Assembly (NCBI GenBank): GCA_024663395.1
Contig: JANFAH010000003.1
Location: 4,340,001-4,404,000 of the forward strand
Source: Pisolithus tinctorius
Taxonomy: Eukaryota; Basidiomycota; Agaricomycetes; Boletales; Pisolithaceae
Length of the DNA stretch: 64,000 bases
Direction: 5' to 3'
Below are positions 22,713-33,863 of the stretch, in pieces. The notes under the pieces were generated by a model. The model saw only the letters and a list, made by a program, of their open reading frames with translations, searched no databases and was not told the DNA's origin. Numbering within the stretch: position 1 is the first letter of the stretch; each line of letters starts with the position of its first letter. The translations under genes and the position numbers were made by a program.

Positions 22713-25053
22713 TGAAAGATGTGATTATAGGCGTTGAAGTTGATTTGTGTTGTGTTGTGATGAACGACGACGACAGGAGGATGTCGGTTGGGTGGTGGTT
22801 GCAGAGAAGGGGGGAAACGGGGGGCAGTTCTGTTGATTCACCACTCCGAAGATTCAAATTCCCACGCCGCTCTGAGGTCGAAATCTGCGCACTGACCTTC
22901 GGAAGATTCAGCTGGGCAGCGCCGGTGAGTACACTGCCCGTCCCCAATCATCTCACTAGCACTACATTTCTACACCAAAATAACACACATCATAAATGGT
23001 CCGTGACGATGAAACATGCGTCGTCTTGTGGACAACAGTTGTCTATGTGGGTAATCGATGCTGTACACAAGTGTACAAAGTGCCTTAGGTTGTGTCGTCG
23101 GTGGCGCTGCGCGTCGAGTCATGACTTCACTATTGCATCATGAAATGTCCTGGAAGTCTCCATAAAGGCTGGGGTCTCCTCCCCACTCAATCTATCTAAA
23201 CCTTTCGTTTCTCTCCCACCCGCGGGGCAAACGTGTTCTCTGTCCCATGTTACCAAAGTTCCATCGCGGGTAAGCGTGTAGGGACCCTGTGACATGAAAG
23301 CGAAACTTTCCGCCTCCTTCCCCCGAATAAACTTTCATATTTGAATCCACAGTCTTCTGGAGGTGGGTGGGTTGGGCGCAACCATCTAAGCGATTTTTGC
23401 GCTTGCATGCTCGGGGGCGGCGACCAGTCCGACGGAAGGCCTTTTTTCCGAGTGACCAATTCATCTACGTAACTCAGATCTCTGTTCTTGGCTTTCAGAT
23501 CACTGGTATTTCAAAAGGACACCATCTAGAAAGGTGAGCGGGTTCACCGGAACTGAACCTTCCTACTAGGTTTAGGTGACTATGCATGAAGTGTGCGTTT
23601 CCCGCTCTGCGGACTATGTATGCACACCGTCCGCATCACATTACCAATCTCGCCTTCAAAACGTTCCATACTATCTCACGAGAGTGGTACTTTATAAGTA
23701 TCGATCACGAACCAGGGCGGTGTGCGGTCCAGCGTCTGCCCTAGCCTGGTTGTTCACGTTCTGTCTCCGATGCGGCCTCGAGGTGCGTGTCATACTCGGC
23801 TATCGACCAAAATTCCACCAAGAACGCGTAGCGGATATATCCTCAAGGAGTTACGATCTCAAAAACGGTGCGTCGCAGCTATTACACCCAATCGAGGTCG
23901 CTTCGCTGGGCGACACGTAGTAAGCATCTCACCCGCGGACGAGGGCGGACGACTCTCGACTACTGACTGGCATCAGGAACCCAGAATTCTACGATACCCC
24001 TGGATTTGTACTTTTGGAGTCCGGGAGCCTCGCCTAGTTGTGCCGCACTCCGAAACACAAGGGTAGGTTTTCGGACTCGAAGTAATGGAACCTGGAGAGT
24101 GTCCAGAGCTGCGAAACCCGATCGGTGCCGACATGTGGGTATATGTGCATATTCGGTGACAATTGTCATGGGTAAGTCTCCCCAATGTGTCCTTGGATCA
24201 GACGGTTTCTGGTCATCTAACCGATAATGGGGCCGATGGCTGAACAGCCTATTAACCCCTACCAGGCAGCTCTTCACGATACCAGTGATGGCCATTTGCA
24301 CTAAACCCTATTGCACCTAGCAAGTGTCCTATGACAGAGTGACAATTCCTCCCGTTTACCCCCGACGTGCAATACTGCCATCTCGGACTGCATGCGGCAG
24401 GCAGCTCTCCACGTATATTAACTCCCTACAAGGAGTGAGACTCTAGATCTGCGCTGATCTGCGCGGTTTTGCGCCTTTTTGCGCCTAACAACACTGACTA
24501 GACTTCTGTTCGTTCATCACGCGTCACAACAACTTGCAAATCGATCAATTACAACCACGCATCACCTGTGTGAATACACGGGGAATTCGTATCTACGGCG
24601 ATCTGTCAAATCATGTCTTTTCAAAGTCCCGTGTCAGCCCGTGTCGCATGTCTGTCAGACATATGTAGATGTGACAATATCACAACTCAACAAACAAAAC
24701 TAAAATTATATCAGAACGAACGCCGAATGGGTGGTATTACATTGGACTACTGCATGTGGAGTGTACAGGCGTGTACATCGCAGGATTGGGTATTGACTTC
24801 CTACTGTGGGGTAAAGTGTCATGAGCTCGTCATCGTCCTAGAATAATCCCCGTAGCACACCCGAGCGAGCCCTCGGAGGGTGAATGCTGGGTGGAGAGGA
24901 CACGAAAACACAGATTATCTGTATCCGTATATCCGATAATATCCAATATCAGTGATGGATTAACGTGAAAAGTGGGGACAAAGGGAAAAAAAGAAATCCA
25001 GCACCGGACTATCGGGACAAGCGTGTCTTGTTGGGAATGCGACCATGGGTAGT
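22713..25053. other. long spacer without a supported gene
   Basis: The first few hundred bases are presumably the H3 promoter. I looked for a divergent H4 or other histone and found none. Open frames at 23576-23920 and 23722-24066 lack any family signature. A short cluster of TGCGC motifs occurs at 24450-24486 (five within about 40 bases). No repeats shared with other parts of the window were noticed. Confidence 0.35.
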
Positions 25054-25926
25054 TTAGAATCCTCCAAGACAACCCTCAAAATCGAGGGAGGGAAACGTGA
25101 AACTGCTGCGTTGTTGATGATCGAGTGTGAAAACGGCCTCTTTGCGAGAACCCTTCGGATTCCGCGGTTGATTATTTTCGTTGCTGGATCTCTTCCCGGC
25201 TTTCCTCTCCTTCGTCGAAGGCGAGGACTGGGGATGATGGTAATTTGAATATGACGATGTTGGGCCTTCGGGGGACAGGTACGAATTGGGGGGTATCATT
25301 GGTGCGTTCATATTATGGCGTGACGGTGGAGATGTACACGATGCGGGGTTAGTCGGAGCGTAAAGCATTGACATGGAACGATGCGAAGCAACATCGAGCT
25401 CGTCGTCCGTCGGCGTCGAGATTGGACTATCCGACGACGAGCTATCTGAGTCTGGAGGGAAGTCATGTAAAGTATCAAGTATGAGTGGACGAGGAGGAAA
25501 CCAGGGAGAGGCGGAATGACCTGGCGATGCCCATAAAGGCGAAGGACAAGGCTCAGGCGCGCATGCTTCATAAGCGCGAGGGTGGAAGTAGCTCCCTTTG
25601 GGAGCCGATTTTCGTGTCTGTGAGTAGGCGGTGTTAGAGGACGACTCAGATTCGCGCCTCTCATAACCAGAAGTGTTATTGTCTATGAACAACTCTCGTT
25701 CGTGACGACCTGGGAGCGCACAGGTGTTCGGGGCGACAACGACAGGAGTGCGGTCGTACGCGGACGAAGAGTGGGTCGTGAATGTCGACGTAAGCGTCGG
25801 CGTGGGTGGGAAGTGGACGTGGCGAGTGAGCAAGAGAGACGGACATGTGGCAAACGGGAATGGTTCTACAAGTGGCTCTTCGGCAGGAAGTTCTAAGCGA
25901 GGTTTGAGAATGGGTCGCGGAGACAT
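25054..25926 (-). CDS. conserved proline/serine-rich basidiomycete protein
   Basis: I place the start at ATG 25926 (MSPRPILKPRLELP). The open frame extends upstream to 26097, but that start would be GTG. The result is about 290 aa with no intron. Visible blocks are LLTRHVHFPPTPTLTST, an acidic stretch PPDSDSSSSDSPISTP and GSYFHPRAYEACAPEP, which look like short conserved motifs in a largely disordered protein. The tail is basic (KERKAGKRSSNENN) and then hydrophobic. The style matches conserved hypothetical proteins of mushroom fungi; the function is unknown. No membrane span or signal peptide is seen. Confidence 0.65.
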   Translation of the reverse strand: MSPRPILKPRLELPAEEPLVEPFPFATCPSLLLTRHVHFPPTPTLTSTFTTHSSSAYDRTPVVVAPNTCALPGRHERELFIDNNTSGYERRESESSSNTAYSQTRKSAPKGSYFHPRAYEACAPEPCPSPLWASPGHSASPWFPPRPLILDTLHDFPPDSDSSSSDSPISTPTDDELDVASHRSMSMLYAPTNPASCTSPPSRHNMNAPMIPPNSYLSPEGPTSSYSNYHHPQSSPSTKERKAGKRSSNENNQPRNPKGSRKEAVFTLDHQQRSSFTFPSLDFEGCLGGF

Positions 25927-26097
25927 GTACGGGGCCAGGTACACAGGAAGGGCTCTTGGGATGGTGGGTGTCTGCACACACAAGGGAGGGATGAGAGGAG
26001 ACGCGTTGCCCCAAGCGGCAGAGAGGGAGAGAGGGATGATGATGAGATGAGGAACACGCAGCCAATTTATCGAAGAGGGGGAGAGGGGGGCTATCAC

Positions 26098-26794
26098 AGG
26101 CTTATTACCAGGGGGAATGCGGAACGTGTTTCCGGGTCAGTACAGGTCCCAATAACCACAGGATTGGAGCCCAACGCCGATGTCTTTTTTCGTGGAGCCG
26201 GCATGTCAGCTCCCGTTGCTGTCCACCACACCAACGAATAAACTCACTTTGACAACACAGCTGAGCTTTTTTGTCACGCGAGGGACAACAAAAATCTATT
26301 CGGCTAATAAGTCACTTTTTATCTACAAAAAAAAACCTGCTGCCACCGCTCACATTCAGTAACGACATGCGTTACCTGACATGACGAACGTGCTGCCATG
26401 TTATCATCGTGACACATTGCCACCCCCCAACTGTCTGTCTCTCTTGCGGCGCAACTACACAGTTCATGAGTTGAGGGTGGCCATGAGCATGCAAGCAGGT
26501 GGACCAAAAAACTCAAATGGGTGCAAATAACAGTTGGTCGTCACCCCCATAAGCATCATCTTGCTCAATGGCACAAAAGACTCAGGTCAACCGGCCCAGC
26601 TGGTTGGCAACCTTAAGTAAGGAAATTTTCACCGGTACCTGCCCGGTGTCCGCTTCGCAGCCATCGACCGCTCTCTCAACGCTCAGTGAGAGAAAACGTT
26701 GCAATCAAATACCCGAAGAAGCCCTTCGCCAATGATCACCGGGACCGACGAACCTGGCATTGTCGGCGGAAGATATATTAAATATAAGAGGAAC
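26098..26794. other. spacer
   Basis: Nothing recognisable. The duplicated TMCO4-like segment begins immediately to the right. Confidence 0.3.
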
Positions 26795-28183
26795 GCGTCA
26801 GTATTGCGTTTTCGAGACTTCTTGATTCTGTCGCGGCATTTCACTCCGACGGGACAGGTGTCACATCTATATACTGTCGTCGTGCTTTGTGTTCCTTGGT
26901 GCCCTTTGATATATCGCTATCGTGATGGGGGTTTTGATACAACGTGTGTGTGTAGTAACAGGTCTAGTGTAATGGAAAATATGCAAAATGTTAAGGTTCA
27001 GGAGATGAGGCGGCAGTGGACAAAAGAAGAACAAATGGGTATGCACATTCATGAGGGAAAAAACAAAGTGCCAAAGTGGATTCAACGTACTGTGATTCAC
27101 TCCGCAACGCTAGGTTGACCATGGATTGGAGAGATAACTCAAGGACTTGTCCACTTCTGGCATGTTCTACGGATCTTGCTCCACAATCTGCAACGTTATT
27201 GTCCCATCCAACGACCAAAGGAGAGAGACGCGGATGCGATCACGTATCGTTGCGTAAGTCCTATTAGACTGGTCAGACGCCGCACGCGGAAGCACGTCGC
27301 TCGACATCCCAAATGGGTTTCCGAACGCCAGTTGTACCGGTCGAGTTTACCAGACTCTTCGTTCGAAATCCAAATGGGTTCATCGGCCGCAGATGATGAT
27401 ATCCCGGGAGAATTTCGCGGGGAATTGAAAGTCGAAGTTGATCGGACCACGTCGTCGTCTTCTGAGATACCGGCTTTGTCATTATCATCACCAGCGCCCC
27501 CACCCCGTAGGGATAACGTAGAGGCGAACCGGGTGTTCAGGGAACCGAGTATATTTTGGATCCTATTTGAAACCACCCCATCATGTGGCGGCGTCAAATC
27601 TTCGGAAAGGGGGAATGGTGACTGTGGAGCTGATATCGTTGGCCATGCTACTGGCGGTGGCGTGGATTTGGCCTGTGCTTGTACTAGTCCAGGTTGCGGT
27701 ATATGGAGGTCTTCAGGGCGATGCTGTGATTCTCCAATCACCCTCCTGATGGCTCCTAGATCAAAACTAGCAGGGATGGGTATTTCTGGTGTGGAGTCAA
27801 TTGACTCCCGTTCAGGGCCGGTGGCGGTGGCGTCTGTGGCGGCCACACATTCAGGTGCGTCTGTAACATCTATTCGAGGTGGCAAGTCATCTTCAGATGA
27901 TCTGGACGGTGCAGAGGTCTTGGTGAACGACCCAATAGTAGCAGCAGAAGGCGGTCATGACACGTGCGAAGCCCTTCTTCTGCGAGTCCAACTCTTCATC
28001 TCGTACAACCACTCTTTATTTTACTCTTTGGATGCAGGTTCCTAGTAAACGAAATCTCGAGTTAACACGAAGAGAATGCAAGATATAAAAAGACCCCACT
28101 ACGTACCACGGGTTCATCAAAGAAATCAGCAGACACCGGGAAACCGAGATGATAAAGAATTAGTGGCATGAACGTTCTGTAAC
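26795..28183 (-). pseudogene. duplicated 3' part of TMCO4-like gene, left piece
   Basis: This is a direct-repeat match to 36418-37820 and includes the 3' flank (GAGACTTCTTGATTCTGTCGC at both places). The minus-strand frame at 27196-27885 repeats the disordered C-terminal tail of the intact protein (PPRIDVTDAPECVAATDA, FDLGAIRRVIGESQH). Relative to the intact gene it has deletions around 27340-27380 and 27960-27990 that remove the GWFSRKKKQPPPK segment. There is no 5' half, so it cannot make the DUF726 enzyme. Confidence 0.8.
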
Positions 28184-28295
28184 TGTAACGATTCACGATC
28201 TTACACGACCGTTAACGCCTCGGAATAATAATGTTTTATTTCCTTTTCTTTCTCTTTCTTTATATCTCCCTTTTTAGTTACTCGTATGTCCCCCG
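28184..28295 (+). repeat. truncated 5' LTR
   Basis: This matches bases 33589-33700 of the 3' LTR with very few differences, then diverges at CCCGC. The remaining 163 bp of LTR, including the TATATAAA promoter box, are absent. No tRNA primer-binding site follows. Confidence 0.85.
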
Positions 28296-29107
28296 CTGAA
28301 GCTCGACTTGCAGCCATCGAAGAAGGGGCTGAACTCGGCCTCTTCGCACTAGGAATTACTCGCTCAGAAACGCCTGAACTCTTCCAGTTAAAACGAGAAA
28401 CTTTGAAGGCGCGTATGCTAGCTACACTGTACAATGCAGTTCCGTTGACTCTCGACCAGGAGATCGACCCGGACAATTCCCCCTACCAGCATAATCGCTT
28501 TACCTTAGAAGACTACGGTGGACCGGACACATACTTATTGACGGACCAATACACCCTCGACACTCACATCCTCTACTACGAGGATCTCGCCGACCCCGAT
28601 TTTGACGTCGTCCATTGGCTCCACCAGCAGAAAACCAAGTACTACGACGAACTAGTCTTTGACAAACGCGAAACGAGATGGCACGGGCCCCCTCCCACAA
28701 TCCCAAATTGCCTTAGGCCCATCAGCACTGAAACCTTGGAGTGCCGAGCAGCTCGAACGTACTCCCCCGAGGAGAGTCACGAGGATGAAACCTACATGCT
28801 CGAACGAAGTGCTGCACACGTCAAAGGCACCACCCGCCTCCTACCCAAGCCCATCGTCGTCGTAGTCCGCGTCAGTGACAAGCCCTGTCGAGCCTTGCTC
28901 GATTCTGGTTCATCATCCGACTTTATCTCTACCACGCTCGTAGACCAATTGCAACTACCCCTCAATCTACTCGAAAAAACCCCTGAACCTCCAGCTCGCT
29001 GTCTCGGGATCGCGCGGGAAGGTCAAAGCTACCACGACGCCCTGGATATCGTACCAGAACATTCACGAGAAACGCGTACTAGATATTGCAAACCTGGATT
29101 CATATGA
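28286..29107 (+). pseudogene. residual gag/retropepsin frame of the retrotransposon
   Basis: A 273-residue frame contains the aspartic protease motif ALLDSGSSSDFIS near residue 204 (catalytic DSG). No zinc knuckle is seen. The ATG lies inside the LTR remnant and is therefore unlikely to be the original start. The frame leaves the protease fold near 29000-29050. The expected continuation (IHEKRVLDIANLDSYDLILG) is in the frame of the following pol region, so a frameshift splits the protease. Confidence 0.75.
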
Positions 29108-29120
29108 TTTAATTCTAGGT

Positions 29121-32100
29121 ATGCCGTTCTTATTCCAACATAAAATTCTACTTGGTTTCAACCCGTCTCAGATTACCGTCCGCAGTGACGACTCGCTACC
29201 TATCCGGGGACCACAAACCATTGCTCTGGAGTCCCGAGCGACAGAGCTACTGGCAGACGAGAAGGAGCGGTGTCGGGAAGAGCTGAGAGCGTACGCGAAG
29301 GATATTTGCAAGGAGGCTATCGAAACCCCTCTTCCCCCACTTCGTGACATTAATCATGTTATCCCACTGATTGACGAAAATAAAGTGTATTCTTGGCGCC
29401 CCTCACGTTGTCCTGAACCGCTCAAGCCACTTTGGCGCTCAAAGCGTGATGACTATATACGAACCGGACGCTGGGAATTCAGCAGCGGTACAAATGCTAT
29501 TCCGATGATAATGTTAAAAAAGGCTACTAAGGACGGATCGCTGAGACTACGAACGGTAATAGATACGAGGGAACGGAATGCAAATACCAGAAAACTAGCG
29601 TCCCCGCTACCTGACATGGAGGCGATCCTCCGCAACGTCGTGTCTCACCCCTACAGATCCCTGCTCGATGGCAAAGACGCCTACGAACAAATCCGGATTA
29701 CTCCGGAAGACGTCCCTAAGACGCTTTTTACAACACCCGATGGGACCATGATCAGTCATGTAATGCAGATTGGCGACTGCAATGCAGGCGCGACTTATCA
29801 GTCTTTGATGAACCACATATTTGCATCGTACATAGGAATCTTCATGGATGTCTATCTCGACGACATTGTAATCTACTCCGACTCCATCGAAGACCATGTA
29901 AAGCACGTTAAAATTGTTATTGACACTCTACGAACACATAAATTCTACCTAAGCGAGCACAAACTTCAATTTTTCATGGACGAATTGCGAATCCTAGGAC
30001 ATGTGATCGACGCGGACGGTATCCGTATGGACCCTGACAAAGTGGATAAAATTGTTAACTGGAAAACGCCTACTAACAAAGACTTACTCGCGGGCTTCAT
30101 CGGAGCAGTCGGGTATCTTGCGCCCGGATGCGAAGGCGTTCGCATACCCCTCGGGCACTTACACAAGACAGCGGCAACCAACACTCCTTGGCGCTGGTCA
30201 TTTACAGAGCAAAGAGCATTTGATTTAGTGAAAGAGTTAGTACATAAGCATCGTGAGATGCGGCGGACGACGCTAGATTACTCACCGGGACATGCACCAA
30301 TAAACTTATCCTGCGATGCATGCCTGTCGGGCGGAAGCGGAGTAATTTGGCAGGGCGAGACTATGGAGAAAGGAAACATCATAGCGTTCTGGTCTGGAAA
30401 ATTTAACCCGGCCCAACAAAATTACCCAGTGCACGAACAGGAATTGTTAGCTATAGTCGAGTCGCTGAAATGGTTTCAACACTTACTGCAGGGCACGAAA
30501 TTCCGAATATTCACGGACCATAAGGGACTTGAATGGATACAGACACAACGAAAGCTATCCCCAAGGCAAGCTAGGTGGCTCGAAACGTTGGGCGACTTTG
30601 ATTTCGAGATCGTGCATATACCAGGCAAGACGAATGTCATCGCCGACGCATTAAGCCGTATATACTCGGATGAACCTAAGGGAACGGTGCGATCAGCTTC
30701 GGAATATGTCAGCGCCGAGGAGGAACACACACCTTCAAAGTTACTACTAAACCTGATCACCACCCCGCTATACACGGGCTCGCCCATCTTCCTGGGAGCG
30801 ACAAGGCGTCAGTCTAGCGCACGGGAGGCGTTCCCTAATGCAAAACGAGTGATCCTGAAGTTACCTGGTGACCCAACACGATCACTGGAGGGCGGGAATA
30901 TGCCAAAGCCTGACACATCACCTGATGTGCCAACAGTACCCGAGACAACTGCCGAGACAAAAATACCTACGACACGTGTTAACAATGGCCCAGATGATGA
31001 CATCATAGCTGACACACCCGGCGAACAGGAACCAGCCCCGTTGCCTGACTTAGTCACCATAGCGGAGCCAGGTTTGGACATATGCGAGGACATACGCCAT
31101 CAATACCATAGGGACAAATTTTTTATTGACATTGTTAAAAACCCTAAGAACTACAAAAACTTTGAAGTAGACAACGGTCTGATTTACCTGAAAGACAAAG
31201 GTCTGCGAATTCTTTGTATCCCTGACATAAACTTGGGTTCCCGTCGCTTACGTGAGATCTTGATCTCGCACGCGCATTCAATCTTAGCACACCTAGGCCC
31301 CGGGAAAACTACCACCTACCTACGAGACAATGTATGGTGGAAAGGGATCAATTCAGACGTAGATGAATTCTGCAGATCCTGTACCCTATGTCAGACCTCT
31401 AAGCCCAGTAATCACCCCAGCTACGGACTATTAGAAACACTGGATGTCCCAACATACCCCTGGGAAACCATTGGAATTGACTTCGTCGGCCCCTTGCCGG
31501 AATCACGTACACTTAACGGAACCTTCGATATGACACTTGTCATAATCGATTACCTAACTGTCATGGTACACCTCGTCCCTACGAAACAGACTTACCGCGC
31601 CAAAGACATCGCCGAGGTAATGTTTGATAGAGTGTACAAGCATCATGGAATGCCGCGGAATATAATTAGTGACAGAGACTCGCTATTCACAAGCACTTTC
31701 TGGAATAAACTAAATGAACTAACGGGAACTGAACTGAGAATGTCGTCAAGCTTTCACCCACAAACGGACGGAATCACTGAGCGAGCCAACCGCACGTTTA
31801 CTCAGATGCTACGCGCATGCATATCCCCAAACCAGAAGGACTGGGCCTCGAAATTACCGGCAATTGAATTTGCAATGAACTCGGCTCGGTCGGAAACTAC
31901 CGGGTTTACCCCATTTATGCTAAACTACGGGCGGTTGCCAAGATCTATGATCTGGGAAACCAACTCGGAATTCCCCGGTGTAAGAGTATTCGCCCAGCGT
32001 ATGAAAAATGCCATTATGCAAGCTCATGATTCAATTATCTCTGCGCGTATAAAACAAACTACTATGGCAAACCGGAAACGTAGGGACGCGCCATTTGTTA

Positions 32101-33551
32101 AAGGCGACTTAGTATACCTATCTACAGCCAACATAGCATTACCTAAAGGGCAGGCCCGAAAACTCGCGCCTAAGTTTATCGGACCCTATAAGATCTTAGA
32201 TGACTACCGGAACAACACGTTCCTGCTCGATTTGCTGAATGACCTCAAACAGCGCGGGATACACCCCGCCTTTCACGCCAGCCTGTTACGTCTGCACATC
32301 CCTAATGATGATCGACGATTCCCCGGACGACAACTCCCTCAAATAATCAGCCTCGGGAAAGTCGAACACCTTTCGGTCAAGCGGATTACAGATCACCATG
32401 GAAAGGGGAGAGACGCCCTCTTTCAGATCGAATACTCAAGCGGCGACAAGGTGTGGCTTCCCCTCCATGAGGTCTCACACCTTGAAGCGTTCACCCAATA
32501 CCTAGAAGCGCTGAACGTATCTAGCGCTGACAACCTTACACTTAGGAACCAGAGCGACCGCGGTCCACAGGAGCTGCCTCTGCTGGCTATTTCCGCGCTC
32601 GATCGCGCTGCCTGTCGTGAAGCACTGGACATCATCGACAAAATCACGACGAGCGACAGCTGGACAACTCCGCCAGCTCCGTCCGATTACTCCTCGGCAT
32701 CCAGGACTACCCCCAGGAGGAGCCCAAGGACATATAAAAGGCGAACTACAAACGCTCAGTCGACCAGCACCTCACGAACAACCATGCACTTCACGCCGCT
32801 CGAACTAGAACGCTTCCGCGTCATCGCTACAGCCATCCGCGATGGCTCATTCGACATCAAACGAGATGTCGTTCCCCCCGGCTATGTTAACTTCTGTGTC
32901 CTTCACGCAGACGATCCTGATCCGTACCTACGATACCCCCTACCTCCTGCTTTTGGGCAAGCTCAAACAGCGAAACCTAAGAGAAACTCAACTCGACGAG
33001 GTAACAATCAAGCCGGATACCTAACTCGGGTTATCTTCGATCGCTTCGCAGCAGATACTGCCACTCGTAAGCGTGCTCCCACACGGGAGAAATACCGCTC
33101 TTACCGTATAACAGAACAAGCAAACGTATCTCATGGTAGTCAAAGGCACCGTCGGCATGAACCTTACGCACCCAAGGGTCGAGGCGGAGGGCGCGAAAAC
33201 CATGGTCACCCCAAGCGAGGAGGGCGGACTACATTCTTTAAGAACCGCTCTCGCAACTTCCGCAAACAGCCCTTCGAGAATCTCTCTCAGACCCAAGCTC
33301 AGCCCAATACGCCTTTCTCGTCTAATAACCATTGCGACCCCTTCCGCGAGTTCAATAACTACTCAGCAAACGTCGACGCTATGCTACAGAACCTAGAGAT
33401 CAACTCGACCATCGATGGATCTCAGAATACCCCAGTGAACTCGGAGACCGCTGGTCCATCCACAGGTTGGACTATCGTCCTTGTTTTCTTCATGATTATA
33501 CTTATTATCTACACAGCCGCTACTCCAATGGATAGCGCAGCGACGAACTAA
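29121..33551 (+). CDS. gypsy pol polyprotein with C-terminal membrane-anchored extension
   Basis: This is an uninterrupted 1,476-residue frame (open from about 29043). In order: reverse transcriptase with YLDDIVIYS near residue 244; RNase H (SCDACLSGG near 397, HEQELLAIVE, IFTDHKGLEW, VIADALSR); integrase zinc domain (HSILAHLG...CRSCTLCQ, about 716-755); integrase core with GIDFVGPLPES, DRDSLF and HPQTDGITERANR (785-890); and a chromodomain-like module VWLPLHEVSHLEAF near 1112. The last 260 residues are unusual: MHFTPLELERFRV near 1222, an Arg/Gly-rich basic region, and one hydrophobic span WTIVLVFFMIILIIYTA near 1449. The intact frame implies a young insertion. Confidence 0.9.
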   Translation: MPFLFQHKILLGFNPSQITVRSDDSLPIRGPQTIALESRATELLADEKERCREELRAYAKDICKEAIETPLPPLRDINHVIPLIDENKVYSWRPSRCPEPLKPLWRSKRDDYIRTGRWEFSSGTNAIPMIMLKKATKDGSLRLRTVIDTRERNANTRKLASPLPDMEAILRNVVSHPYRSLLDGKDAYEQIRITPEDVPKTLFTTPDGTMISHVMQIGDCNAGATYQSLMNHIFASYIGIFMDVYLDDIVIYSDSIEDHVKHVKIVIDTLRTHKFYLSEHKLQFFMDELRILGHVIDADGIRMDPDKVDKIVNWKTPTNKDLLAGFIGAVGYLAPGCEGVRIPLGHLHKTAATNTPWRWSFTEQRAFDLVKELVHKHREMRRTTLDYSPGHAPINLSCDACLSGGSGVIWQGETMEKGNIIAFWSGKFNPAQQNYPVHEQELLAIVESLKWFQHLLQGTKFRIFTDHKGLEWIQTQRKLSPRQARWLETLGDFDFEIVHIPGKTNVIADALSRIYSDEPKGTVRSASEYVSAEEEHTPSKLLLNLITTPLYTGSPIFLGATRRQSSAREAFPNAKRVILKLPGDPTRSLEGGNMPKPDTSPDVPTVPETTAETKIPTTRVNNGPDDDIIADTPGEQEPAPLPDLVTIAEPGLDICEDIRHQYHRDKFFIDIVKNPKNYKNFEVDNGLIYLKDKGLRILCIPDINLGSRRLREILISHAHSILAHLGPGKTTTYLRDNVWWKGINSDVDEFCRSCTLCQTSKPSNHPSYGLLETLDVPTYPWETIGIDFVGPLPESRTLNGTFDMTLVIIDYLTVMVHLVPTKQTYRAKDIAEVMFDRVYKHHGMPRNIISDRDSLFTSTFWNKLNELTGTELRMSSSFHPQTDGITERANRTFTQMLRACISPNQKDWASKLPAIEFAMNSARSETTGFTPFMLNYGRLPRSMIWETNSEFPGVRVFAQRMKNAIMQAHDSIISARIKQTTMANRKRRDAPFVKGDLVYLSTANIALPKGQARKLAPKFIGPYKILDDYRNNTFLLDLLNDLKQRGIHPAFHASLLRLHIPNDDRRFPGRQLPQIISLGKVEHLSVKRITDHHGKGRDALFQIEYSSGDKVWLPLHEVSHLEAFTQYLEALNVSSADNLTLRNQSDRGPQELPLLAISALDRAACREALDIIDKITTSDSWTTPPAPSDYSSASRTTPRRSPRTYKRRTTNAQSTSTSRTTMHFTPLELERFRVIATAIRDGSFDIKRDVVPPGYVNFCVLHADDPDPYLRYPLPPAFGQAQTAKPKRNSTRRGNNQAGYLTRVIFDRFAADTATRKRAPTREKYRSYRITEQANVSHGSQRHRRHEPYAPKGRGGGRENHGHPKRGGRTTFFKNRSRNFRKQPFENLSQTQAQPNTPFSSNNHCDPFREFNNYSANVDAMLQNLEINSTIDGSQNTPVNSETAGPSTGWTIVLVFFMIILIIYTAATPMDSAATN

Positions 33552-33569
33552 ATGACTTAACCTTCTTGT

Positions 33570-33588
33570 CGAAGGTCAGAAGGGCGAA
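33570..33588 (+). other. polypurine tract of the retrotransposon
   Basis: The purine-rich run ending AGAAGGGCGAA directly precedes the TG of the 3' LTR, the usual place of plus-strand priming. Confidence 0.5.
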
Positions 33589-33863
33589 TGTAACGATTCA
33601 CGATCTTACACGACCGTTAACGCCTCGGAATAATAATGTTTTATTTCCTTTTCTTTCTCTTTCTTTATATCTCCCTTTTTAGTTACTCGTTTGTCTCCCG
33701 CCGCACTCTGAACGTATATAAACCGTAGTTACTGATGTACGAGCCCCCCCAGTCTACCTCGAACAGAGAATCCTTCGGCCAGTTCTTCTTGAGCGACCGT
33801 AAGAAACCCTCCTACGAGAACGGACTACCCCCGTGTGACTCAAACGAAACCGCTTTCGTCACA
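33589..33863 (+). repeat. 3' LTR (275 bp, TG...CA)
   Basis: It begins TGTAACGATT and ends GTCACA. It contains a TATATAAA box at about 33714-33722. It is followed by the target duplication GTAAC and then by TMCO4-like sequence ACATGCCCCGATATCTTATC. Confidence 0.9.

Larger units (their letters stand above)
28184..33863 (+). mobile_element. Ty3/gypsy LTR retrotransposon with chromodomain-like tail
   Basis: The element is 5,680 bp, starts TGTAAC and ends CGTCACA, and is flanked by the 5-bp duplication GTAAC (28179-28183 and 33864-33868). The host sequence on each side is contiguous with the intact TMCO4-like gene (around 37820), which confirms the ends. It carries retropepsin, reverse transcriptase, RNase H and integrase in gypsy order. 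The 3' LTR is 275 bp, but the 5' LTR is reduced to about 112 bp and runs straight into the protease-containing frame, so the primer-binding site and most of gag are missing. Confidence 0.92.

Noticed and set aside
22713..25053. Divergent histone H4 partner of H3
   Set aside because: Neither strand shows H4 signatures such as GKGGAKRHRK or TVTAMDVVYALKR-like sequence.
25724..26050. + strand frame of 108 aa
   Set aside because: It is antisense to the conserved proline-rich protein and rich in Gly/Arg as expected from a reverse reading.
27176..28045. + strand frame of 289 aa (and the similar one at 36869-37324)
   Set aside because: Both are mirror readings of the disordered C-terminal tail of the TMCO4-like protein, whose coding strand is minus.
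28990..29121. Programmed frameshift between gag-pro and pol
   Set aside because: The break is inside the protease fold, not at a gag/pro boundary, and no slippery heptamer with downstream structure stands out. A lesion is more likely.
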